Notes under the pieces: model-generated
The model's database searches: none
What the model saw: the letters and a program-made list of their open reading frames with translations, nothing else
Told to the model about the DNA's origin: nothing
In this document: in pieces, positions 52,100 to 61,711 of the stretch
Position numbering within the stretch: position 1 is the stretch's first letter
Layout of the letters: each line of letters opens with the position of its first letter
Origin: Stagonosporopsis chrysanthemi
Lineage: Eukaryota; Ascomycota; Dothideomycetes; Pleosporales; Didymellaceae
Assembly: GCA_022560025.1 (NCBI GenBank)
Contig: JAFISE010000178.1
Coordinates: forward strand, 1 to 61,711
Reading direction: 5' to 3'
DNA length: 61,711 nucleotides
Made by a program: the position numbers and the translations under genes

Positions 52100-54395
52100 A
52101 ACTATAACATAGCTAAAGAAGTTAGAGCTTAGGCTCTTTTTACTACTAGTGTGTACCTAGTTTCTAAGCTAGAGCTATTTAATAGTATCTGTACTAAATT
52201 AAAAGACTAGCTTATAAAGTTTAATCTATTCTTTATATTCTAGAGAGATTATATCTCTATTAACAAATAGGCTACCTTTATAGTAACTTTTATAAAGAAT
52301 TTAGCTTTTACTTTAATTAAACTGTTTATTTAATATTAGTGTAATCTAAGTAAAGACTCTAGTAATAATAATATATAGATTAATAACTTTAACTTATTTT
52401 AAGAATAGATTTACTAAGTATTTAGAGTACTTTATAAACTTGTTCTTAGTAAATGTAATATCTAGCATTTCTAACAAGCAGTTTTAGTTACAGACTATGC
52501 TACAGAATTTTAACAGCTTATAACTATAACAAGTTTTATTAACACAATACTTATAATACTATTCTACTAAAGCTTTAAAGTAAAATTTAAAAAAAAGCTT
52601 ATACTTACTTATATAGTACTTAATACATTTAACAAATTAGTTAATAAGTCTATTAAGATTAATATTTAACTCTTTAAACTAGCTAAAGAACTTAAAAATA
52701 ACCTGTGTTGTTAGATTACTCTTACACTGTATACTTTTAAAAACTAGTAGCGTAATAGTAATAACTATTAGGGACAACAAGGTATATATTACCTATCTAA
52801 TACCTTACAACACGTCTACAGCAATATAGATAGTAGCTAGTATAGTTATAAGGTAATAGACTTGTTAAATATTAATAAAAGACTAGAATAATAGAATTAA
52901 AATAGTAAAGTAGTTAAGTAAAGAATAAGCATTTAGTAACTTGTTATATATATAGCAAAGTAAGACACTTTAGTAGAGACTGCTAAAGCAAGAACAAAGT
53001 AATATAGCAACTTAACATGCTTACTAGCAACAACGCTAGTAATAGTAAGAAGAAATTATTTACTAGAGACCTAGAACGCCTTATAAAAGACTTTAAATAC
53101 CTAGAATCTAGAGACAAAGAGTATATTTACTCTAATAAGAACTATTATAATATATATAGTAGAGCTGTTACACTATATAAGAAAGTACTATCTATACTCT
53201 ACTCTTATATTATCTAACAAGTAAAAGAACATAGCAACTTTATAGAAGATAATTTAGAAGAAATAGAGCGCAATATATACTAAGATAAGATTTAATAGTA
53301 CTAACACCTATATAATATTACAAGAGCTAAGAACTATCTTAAAAGAGACTTAAAAGTTACTAAAAGATTTAGAAAACAGCTATAACACTTATAGCAATCT
53401 AACACTAAGTAGTATAAGCTTATATAAAATATAAAGAAAAAGAATAAGTTGTAAAAGCAACTAGCTTATATACTATACTATAAGCCTACTTACATTATAG
53501 ATTAAAGACTTATACTAACACTATTAGGCATTACTAAAAAGGTCTTTTAAGATATATAAAATAGAAAATATTACAATATACTATAAGTATACTACTACTA
53601 CAACTAAAATAAAGTTTGTAAGAAAAAAAAGCTAAAGGTAAAGTAGTTTCTAATAAAGAAAAATAGATACTACTAACTATAGTTTAAATATCTATTAACA
53701 AAATATACACAATATATTTAGAACAAACACTATATATATTATATTCTTAGTACTTTATATGTTAATAGAATCTTAACAACGTACTTAGTACATAACAAGA
53801 GATATAATAGCAATAATTAGGCTAAATGCCTTAATTCTAAATACGCAATATATTTTAGCCTAAAAGAGATCTATAGTTTTGCTATATATAATATGTCTTT
53901 TTTAGATAAATAACTAGACACTAGAGAAGGTAATACTAAAGAGTAGGCTATGTTAATAACTTCTAAGAGCCTAGAGATTAATATAACAATACCTTTAATA
54001 TCTCTTTTTTTATTTATATTTCTGTTGTGCTAAATAGCAGATAAATAATAGTAATAGTAGACTTAAAAGTATAAAGAAATAATATATCTTAATATAGTAT
54101 TAATTATATAGGTATAACTAGGTAAAGGAAAAAAAACTATACTCTTTATAAGTTACTAACAGAGAACTATTACTAGGAGAATTAGTAGTAACTTACAAAG
54201 TAGTATAACAGTCTCTTAAGATATAGAATTACTATAAATAGATAACCTTAGACGTTCTAGAAACAGCTGCTTATAATATTACGTTAGAATTGCCTTAGCT
54301 ATAAAAGTACAAGCTACTAATAGATTAGAAGTATAATAGGCTTTTATTAGAGTGCTGTAACTGTAGTATAATATAGCTAGACTCTATACAGCCTA

Positions 54396-54800
54396 AGCTA
54401 GCAAGCTAGGTACCTTTGTATACTTAGAGTCTCTAACTTTAGGTAGGTATAACTCTATAAATATTTAAGATACGTGTTACAGAGCTGCTAAAGGCCTACT
54501 TAAACGTGCTAACTTAGGGCTTAAATGCACGTGTATTTTAGCTCTCTTTTAGTTGTGACAATACAGCTTAGCAGAGTATAACACAATATAATACACTAAG
54601 CTAGAGCTTTTAAACAAGCTACTATTTGTATAATTTAGATTAGTTTTAGCTTCTAAGCGATATAACTAAGCTAAAACTAATCTAAATTAGACAAACAGTA
54701 GCTTGTTTTACTTTGCTAAGCTGTATTCTAAATATTTATAGAGTTTTACCTACCTAAAGTTAGAGACTCTAAGTATACAGAAGTACCTAGTTCGCTAGCC
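54396..54800. mobile_element. Foldback element, copy 2 (405 bp, altered left arm)
   Basis: Flanked by TA on both sides, with the same terminal sequence (AGCTAGCAAGCTAGGTAC, right end inverted). The right arm matches copies 1 and 3. The left arm carries a different internal stretch around 54480-54575 (TACGTGTTACAGAGCTGC) and the GGGTTAGG-type centre is missing, so this is a rearranged subfamily member. Confidence 0.78.
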
Positions 54801-55848
54801 TAATACAGCCTATAATATAGCTAGTAGATAAGAAAGAGATTAGTAATATCTCTTTAACTAAGATATACTAAGATAAAGTATTTAATTACATAGAGACTAA
54901 CTAGCTTCTAGCTTACAAAGTAATAGTTTAAAAGAAAAGTGTACTTCTTACAATCTCTAATATATATAGTTAGTATATATAGATGTTTAAAGAAGAACTT
55001 ATAAAAGCTCTGCCTAGATATAAGCTCTAGGATTATAAAATTAAGCTCTAGAAAGAAAAGTAAATAACTTTTAGGCTACTATAATAATTATTAGATAGAG
55101 AACTTAGTATATTATATAAATATATTTAGGAGAATTCTAAGAAGAGATTTATTAGACAATTACAATTATCTACAGAGTACTTTATTATATTTATATCTAA
55201 GAAAAATAGTAGGCTGCAGTCTTATATTAACTTTAAGAAGCTTAATAATATTATAATTAAGAATTAATACTCTTTAACTAATACTATAGAGTTATAAGAT
55301 TAGTTACAAAACGCTTAGTACTTTACTATATTAGATTTAAGAAGATTATACAACCTTATCTATATAAAAAAAAGGCAAGAAATAGAAGATAGTATTTAAA
55401 ATACAATATAGACTCTATTTGTATCTATTTATACTGTTTAGTCTAACAAATATACTAGCTACGTGCTAGAGGTTAATAAACAACGTCCTTAAAGTATACT
55501 TTAACAAGATAGTAGTAGTATATTTAGATATTATCTTACTGTACTTACAAACACTAGAAGAGTATATAGAACACGTTACTAAAGTACTAAAATACTTAAA
55601 GTAAGTAGAATTTTAACTAAAATCTAAGAAGTGTAAATAGTACAAAAGAGAAGTAGAATTTCTAAGGTTTGTTATAAGATAATATAAAGTAAAGATAAGT
55701 AATTCTAAGATAGATATAGTAAATAATTAGCTTATATTGTTAAGCTTGTAAGACTATACTCTAGTAATTAAATTAATTAATTAGTACTTCTATCTAAGAT
55801 AAGATATAACCTTATTATATACAAGGAAAATCTAAGTAGTTATATATA

Positions 55849-56329
55849 AGCTAGCAAATAGGTTAAGAGTACTTAGTAGTAAGTAGAACTTAGGTTAGAG
55901 TTGTACAGACCTTAGAGTATTAGTTAGGTTAGAGTTGTATAGGCTAAGAGTAGAAGTTAGGTAGAAGTACTTCTAGCATAGATAGAGGTAAAGGTTAGGT
56001 TGTATAGACTTAGGTTAAGGTTAAGTTAGAGGTACCTACTAAAGTATATAATTTTAAGCTATAATAAATAGCTTATCTTACTATAGAATAACTCTATTAG
56101 AGTAAGCTTACTATAGTGTGTAATAATAAGTAGTAATAATTAGCTCTTTTACTATAGGATAAAATCTTCTATAATATTAGTACAAACTCTACTCTACTCT
56201 AACTCTAAGTAGAGACAACCTAACTCTTACCTACTTAGTATTAACTTAGTATAGGTAGAAGTTAAGTAGAAGTTAAGTACTATTATATGCTGCTCTAACC
56301 TCTACTTAACTCTTACTTATTTGCTAGCC
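55849..56329. mobile_element. 481-bp MITE-like element, copy 1
   Basis: Terminal inverted repeats starting [A/G]GCTAGCAAATA, flanked by TA. Subterminal TTAGAGTTG and GTTAGGTAGAAG units recur. No coding capacity. It aligns over its full length with 60024-60504, which is also 481 bp. Inserted within Gypsy-2. Confidence 0.8.
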
Positions 56330-58444
56330 TAGTTACGTATATATGTGTCTAAACTAACAAGTACATAATTAGTAACTAAGAACTTCTTAGCTCTACAGCT
56401 ATATATTAACTCTGCAAGCTTTATAGCTGTAAGCTATTTAATTAAGCTTTAATAAACTACTTAAGCTTGTAACAGCTTACTTTAATAATAGTTAGAAGGA
56501 TTAAAAAATTCTTTAAGTCTATTAACTTTAACAGACGCTTTACTAAAGATTACTCTAACAAAGCCTTGCAGCCTTTACTGCTTACAAAGCTTACGTAGAA
56601 AGACATACTCTTTAAGTAGAAAAATAAACAAGATAATATATTAAAGTTGCTATAACAGGCGTATATTAACCTTTTAACACTAATTATATTTAAAAGTAAT
56701 TAGCCTATACAAATAGAAATATATAACTTAAACTTAGTATTAAAAGTATATATTATACAAGAAAAAGATAGATAATAACACTTAGTTATCTATTACTTAC
56801 GCAAGTTCTTAGAACAAGAAGAATAATACAATATATATAATAAAGAACTACTAGCAATTGTATTATCTATATAATATTAGCAAGTATACACAGAAAGCTA
56901 TTTAGAACCTATAATCTACACTAACTTTAAGAACCTAGTATACTTTACTACTACAAAGGTTCTAAATAGATAATTAGTAAGATAGTTAGAAATACTAAGT
57001 TAGTACAAATTTAAGATATTATATGCTTTAGGCAAAGACAATAGCAGAGTAGACTCTCTTAGCTAAGAATATAACCTTACAGGTATAAAGACAATTTATA
57101 TAGCTACTCTTTTAGAAGCTAACAAAGAGAGATCTTTAGAACTATTATAGTAGCTTAATCTAAATATATAAGTTTAGAAAAAATAATATTTACTAAAATA
57201 AGTACTAGATATATTATAGACAAAGTCTATAGAAGATTACTATAATAATATACTTTATAGACACGTAGGAATTATAAACACTATAGAACTTATTAGATAA
57301 TACTATAAGTTCTCTAATATAAAGGACAAGATTACTAAGTATATTAAGAACTATACTGCTTGCTAGCAGAATAAGCACAGTATATATATAGAATATAAAG
57401 AAATATAAGTAATAGAACTAGTAACACTGCTTTAGATATATATTACTATAGATTCTATTATATAGCTACCTATGTCTAAGAACTTTGTTATAGACTTTTA
57501 ATTTAATACAATATTTATAGTAATAGATAGATTTATAGAAGCTGCTAAGTTTATACCTTTTTAACACAGCTATAATATAGAGTAGCTTATATAAGTGTTT
57601 CTAGATAGAATTATTTACTACTATAGTATTACTAAATTAATTATTAGTAATAGAGACAAGCTCTTTACTTTAAACTTCTAAACAACGTTTTTTGTAAAAG
57701 TAAGGACTAAGAAGAAACTTTTAACAGCCTCTTATCTGCAGACAGACAGACAGACAAAATAAGTAAGCTAGATAATAGAAACATACCTCTAAGTATACTA
57801 CAAGTAGTAGTAGAACAACTAGGTTTTACTCTTGCTTATAGTATAAATTATATACAATAATAAGAAATTAGAAGCAATAGGTTATATAGTACTTTTTACA
57901 AGTTATAGACAATATCTAAATCTCTTTATAAAAAGTTTTAAAAGTAATATCTAAATTAGATTAGTAATATTTTTAGTATAGAGAGTAGAGAACGTGTACT
58001 AGAAATTGTTTAATAACATTGTTAAAGCTTAGTTATAAGCAATTTCCTACACTAATTAATAAAGAAAAATAATACTTTAGCTAAAAGAAAAAGATAAAGT
58101 TTATATCTTTATAAAAAAACTTATAAATACAGAGACTAATAAATAAACTAGATAAAGTTAAGACTAGACTGTTTTCTATTTTAAAGCAGATTAGTATGTT
58201 TAACTATTAACTAGACTTACTAAAGAAAGCAAAGATCTATCTAGTGTTCTACGTATTGCTACTAGAACTAGCTAACCTACAAACGCTAATCTAAAAAGAC
58301 TTCTACTACTAAGCTAATAGAAATAACAAATAAAAAGTTAAAGGAATATAATAATATAATATAAAAAGACATAGTACTAAGTATTTAGTTTAATAGTTAG
58401 ACTACTTAGACCTAGAAAACGTATAGAAACCTAAATTAAACCTA

Positions 58445-58874
58445 GGCTGGCAAGCTAGGTACCTCTGTGTACTTAGAGTCTCTAACTTTAGGTAGGTATA
58501 ACTCTTTAAATATGCAAGATACAGCTTAGTAATATATTACACAATAGAATGTGCTAAGCTAGAGCTTTTAAAAAAGCTACTATTTGCCTAATTTAGATTA
58601 GTTTTAGCTTAGTTATATCGCTTAGAATAGCTAGATAGTTTGTACTACCTCTACTCTTACCTAACTCTAGGGTCTACAAACTCTCTATAGGTTCTAAGCG
58701 ATATATCTAAGCTAAAGCTAGTCTAAATTAGACAAATAGTAGCTTGTTTAAGAGGTCTAGCTTAGCACATTCTATTGTGTAGTATATTACTAAGCTGTAT
58801 CTTAAATATTTAAAGAGTTATACCTATTTAAAGTTAGAGACTCTAAGTACACAGAGGTACCTAGCTTGCTAGCC
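58445..58874. mobile_element. 430-bp foldback element, copy 3
   Basis: Palindromic element with the same length and ends as copy 1, TA on both sides (58443-58444 and 58875-58876). Its centre reads TACCTCTACTCTTACCTAAC followed by TCTAGGGTC, the inverse orientation of the asymmetric centre seen in copy 1. Confidence 0.85.
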
Positions 58875-59199
58875 TAAGCAAACCTTACAAACTACTCTTA
58901 ACTATTAGCAAAATACTATTTAATTAGAAATTAAATATAAGAAGAAATTAGTAGTAATACAGTTGTCTAAGAAGTAATTATTAATAGAATATTTATAGAT
59001 AAGATTAAAAGAAGTATTAACTTTTAACTAGCTAGGATTAGTACGTGTTTAGATAATAAGTACTAGAATAGCTGTATTTAAAGCTTTTAACTCTTTATCT
59101 CTACCTACTTATACTAGTAAAGACAACTTTATAACTCTATAGTATAGTAACTAGAGTATTTAGACAATACCTAGAAGAGTTAAGAATAGTATTACAACC
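58875..59199. other. Unassigned AT-rich sequence
   Basis: 325 bp with no recognised domain; it may belong to the 3' part of Gypsy-2 or to the 5' side of the next pogo-like fragment. Confidence 0.4.
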
Positions 59200-59546
59200 T
59201 GTAAAAAAATTATAAGAACTGCAGCCTAGAAGTAGATATAATAATATTATAATAAAAGATTAAAAGGTATTATAAATATCTTCTATATATATAAACCTAT
59301 TAGAATATAGCTCTTATAGCTTGTGTTTATTCTAGGTAATAATCTTTGCTATTAGATCTTAAACCTAACTTTTAAGCTAGACAGTCTACTTTGTACTACT
59401 TATTATTACTCTTAGCTTTTAAGACAGACAGATTATATATATACTTTATACTACTAGCTCTAGTAAACCTCCTATAACAATATTTATTCTTAAGAACTAA
59501 TTTAATAGTACTTATAAGCTTTCTTTAAAGTATAACCTTAATACTA
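59200..59546 (+). mobile_element. Second, partial copy of the pogo-like element 3' end
   Basis: Similar to 50895-51143 plus 51427-51633 (GCAGCCTAGAAGTAGATATA, TTAGATCTTAAAC, TTAAGAACTAATT), but without the solo LTR: it preserves the empty insertion site GGTAA at 59335-59339. Confidence 0.6.
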
Positions 59547-60023
59547 GCTTAAAGCTGTAAGGAATACTAAAAAAGTAGAATATAAGGCTAAAAATTTACT
59601 CTTGATTTAGCTTATTAGTATGCTTAAGGTTTGCTGTCTATACCTTTCTAGCTTCTTTTACTTTATCTTCTTGTTATTTTACTTACTTATACTAGTAAAC
59701 TTTATTAATCTTATAAAGAGAGTAAAATACAACTTTACTATATTAGTTTTTAGGTTCTAAGAAGTTTAGAAGTTTGCTCTTTTTTAATACTTCTTCTAAG
59801 TCTTAAGAACTTCTTTTAAGCTTATTATATTATAGTAGAGTAGCTAGTTTTAGACTAAGATGTAGTAAAGAAAGTAGCTAATCTTTCTTAGCTCTTTATA
59901 ACTCTTATTATTAGTTATTAAGTACTTTATATAGCAGAGTTTTAAGTTTAAGCTAATCTTTACTAAAATAAGTTAACTAAAAGCTTTTGTTAGTATTAAA
60001 AGCCTAGAGAAAAGGCTTAGTTT
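59547..60023. other. Unassigned AT-rich sequence
   Basis: About 480 bp, TA- and CTT-rich, with no recognised domain or repeat partner. Confidence 0.4.
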
Positions 60024-60504
60024 AGCTAGTAAATAGGTTTAAAGTACCTAGCAGTAGGTAGAGGTTAAGTTAGAGTTGCACAGACCTTAGAGTAGTAGTT
60101 AGGCTAGAGTTATATAGGCTAGAGGTAAGAGTTAGGTAGAAGTACTTCTAGCGTAAGTAGAGGTAGAAGTTAGGTTGTATAGACCTAGGTTAAGGTTAAG
60201 TTAGAGGTACTTACTAAGGTACGTAATTTTAAGTTGTAATAAATAGCTTATCTTGCTATAGAATAACTCTATTAGAGTAAGCTTACTATAGTATATAATA
60301 ATAGGTAGTAATAATTAGCTTTCTTACTACAGGATAAAATCTTCTATAATATTAGTGTAACTTCTACTCTACTTTAACTCTAAGTAGAGACAGCTTAACC
60401 TCTATTTACTTAGTATTAACTAAGTATAGATAGGAGTTAAGTAGAGGTTAAGTACTATTACGTGCTACTCTAACCCCTACTTAACTCTTACCTATTTGCT
60501 AGCC
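60024..60504. mobile_element. 481-bp MITE-like element, copy 2
   Basis: Same length and ends as 55849-56329; right flank TA (60505-60506). On the left, TT stands where TA is expected. The two copies differ at many sites, mostly transitions, as expected from independent RIP. Confidence 0.8.
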
Positions 60505-60656
60505 TAAGCTTAGTAAAGTAGTAAAGGATAATATTAAGTTAAAAAAGTACTATCTCTATTACCTTTAAAGACTAAAGTATTAGTCTCTAAGTAAATATTA
60601 GAACCTAGCCTAAGCTACTAACTTAAATAAGTATTAAAAATATTAAGAGTACTTAT

Positions 60657-60933
60657 TTTAAGAACAAGCCTAGGTTTTAAGCTTACTTTATACTACCTAA
60701 CAACTACTTAACTAAGATCTGTCTTATAACTACTCCTTAGTATAGTCTTTTCTAAGCTTCTAGATATAAGAAAGAAAGTCTCTACAGAATTTAGATAGAT
60801 AGTTTTAAAGTATTCTTTTATACAAGACCTATAGAAATAAAGATCTAGTCTTATAGATTATCTTAGTGCTTTTATATACTTTGTAGTAGATACCTATACC
60901 TTTTAGACTCTTTTAGTATTCTGTGTTGTTATA
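60657..60933 (+). repeat. Solo LTR of the Gypsy-1 family (CTTAT duplication)
   Basis: 277 bp, one base shorter than its relatives, flanked by the perfect 5-bp duplication CTTAT (60652-60656 and 60934-60938). The start reads TTTAAGAAC instead of TGTAAGAAC. Confidence 0.85.
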
Positions 60934-60938
60934 CTTAT

Positions 60939-61711
60939 AGACTGTAAGTACAGGCTTAGAGCAGTACTATATTGTTACTGTTAGCCTAGCTTAAGTCTAA
61001 CAGCTAGGGCTTAATAGTAAATATACCTATCTAGGGTTTCTAGAATAAGTTTAAGAAGTTACTCTTCTAAATTACTAATAGTCTCTAGCTATTATAAAGG
61101 TATATTATAAGCTCTTTTAAATATATAGTTAAGAAGAGTTTAGATAATACTATATTTAATACTTATAGTATTTAGATTACTTAAAAAAAAATAGCTTAAA
61201 GTATTTAATTCTAATTCTAGTAGTTAATAAAGTCTATTCTTATATAAGATCTATAGCTAATAAAGATTAAAAGATACTACTTTCTTTATATCTAAGCTAT
61301 AGTAAAGTAATTAAATATCTATTAAAGCTAAGTAAAGCCTATATTATTACTAGTCTAGCTAGTAATTAACAAGAAAACAAGTATGCTATATACTTCTAGC
61401 TATACCTTTTCTACGTAGCTTAATTACAAAGTACTATTAGTAAACTTATAAAAAAAGCTTAGTAGTAGTACTATCTTATTACTATATAAATAGGCTAGTA
61501 GTATAATCTAAGTATAATAACTACTTTAAAGTAATACTTTATTTTTTTTTCTTCTTATATTTACTTACAAAATCTACTTAGATCTAGTAGTAATTTTAAT
61601 TTTTAATCTTTTTTTTATTAATATTATATATATAGTAGCTATTTATCTTATATCTAGTAATATTATATTATAACAAGTTAAATTAAGACTTATACTTTTA
61701 ATATAAATTAG
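60939..61711. other. Unassigned AT-rich sequence to window end
   Basis: 773 bp of RIP-like, TA-rich DNA. No readable domain or repeat partner within the window; probably more transposon remnant. Confidence 0.5.

Larger units (their letters stand above)
52100..58440 (+). mobile_element. Second RIP-inactivated Ty3/gypsy element (Gypsy-2)
   Basis: Stop-riddled plus-strand domains in order: gag about 52150-52900; knuckle region about 52965-53000; reverse transcriptase about 55020-55720 (SKKRFIRQLQLSTEYF, ILDLRRLYNLIYIK, VYLDIILLYLQTLEEY with YLDI at 55521-55532); RNase H about 56650-57080; integrase about 57240-57900 (RHVGIINTIELI, SNRDKLFT, TASYLQTDRQTK where the catalytic Glu reads Lys). Sequence similarity between the two RTs is low, so it is a different lineage, closer to Tf1/sushi-type. 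Elements are inserted at 54396-54800 and 55849-56329, and another lies just beyond at 58445. LTRs and exact ends were not found. A 66-codon open frame at 53017-53217 is just a gap between stops in the gag region. Confidence 0.72.

Noticed and set aside
53017..53217. 66-codon open frame in the AT-rich block
   Set aside because: Falls inside the decayed gag region of Gypsy-2 with stops on both sides; chance survival between RIP-made stops, not a gene.
41530..61711. Could the AT-rich block be a centromere, given the CENP-A gene nearby?
   Set aside because: The location of the CENP-A gene says nothing about centromere position, and the block is fully compatible with RIP-mutated nested transposons. 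Only CENP-A ChIP could support a centromere.

Overview
This is a nuclear window from a filamentous ascomycete (Pezizomycotina). The evidence is short GT-AG introns of about 45-64 bp with CTRAY-like branch sites, fungus-specific families (Fung_rhodopsin, 6-MSAS-type PKS, F-box/LRR-like proteins) and a long AT-rich tract with the marks of repeat-induced point mutation (RIP). The strongly two-compartment composition is typical of many Dothideomycetes, but I cannot name a species.

Layout. (1) About 0.1-0.7 kb: decayed MFS monocarboxylate-transporter remnant next to a 24-nt poly-C run. (2) 0.8-6.6 kb: secreted S1/P1 nuclease, derlin (Der1), the centromeric histone H3 variant CENP-A, and a fungal 7-TM rhodopsin-domain protein. 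(3) 8.6-20.8 kb: core housekeeping genes, namely an Ale1-type MBOAT lysophospholipid acyltransferase, the spliceosomal cyclophilin Cwc27, a small conserved protein, a small membrane protein with an in-frame stop or unresolved intron, a TENA/THI-4-like protein, a class B DnaJ (Sis1/Psi1) and the H/ACA pseudouridine synthase Cbf5. (4) 21.4-41.2 kb: accessory region with three F-box-like genes, a frameshifted GPI-type serine carboxypeptidase (S10), a bacterial-type extracellular solute-binding protein, a 6-methylsalicylate-type polyketide synthase (KS-AT-TH/DH-KR-ACP) and a 14-TM MFS exporter. The last two could belong to one small secondary-metabolite locus. (5) About 41.5-61.7 kb: about 20 kb of extremely AT-rich, TpA-rich DNA with no intact gene.

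The AT-rich tract can be parsed into nested, RIP-destroyed transposons. A pogo-like DDE DNA transposon is split by a full-length Ty3/gypsy chromovirus (7,674 bp, two 278-bp LTRs, 5-bp target duplication ATTAC). That chromovirus is itself interrupted by a 430-bp palindromic foldback element. Two solo LTRs of the same family (both with target duplications), a second Gypsy element, three copies of the 430-bp foldback family in all and two copies of a 481-bp MITE-like family fill much of the rest. Zinc-knuckle cysteines read as Tyr, and many Gln/Trp codons read as stops, as expected from C-to-T change on either strand.

How the genes relate. The left 21 kb looks like conserved gene-dense chromosome. 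The PKS and the exporter sit directly before the AT-rich block, a common position for fungal accessory metabolite genes. Exon coordinates below were derived by hand from splice signals and frame continuity.
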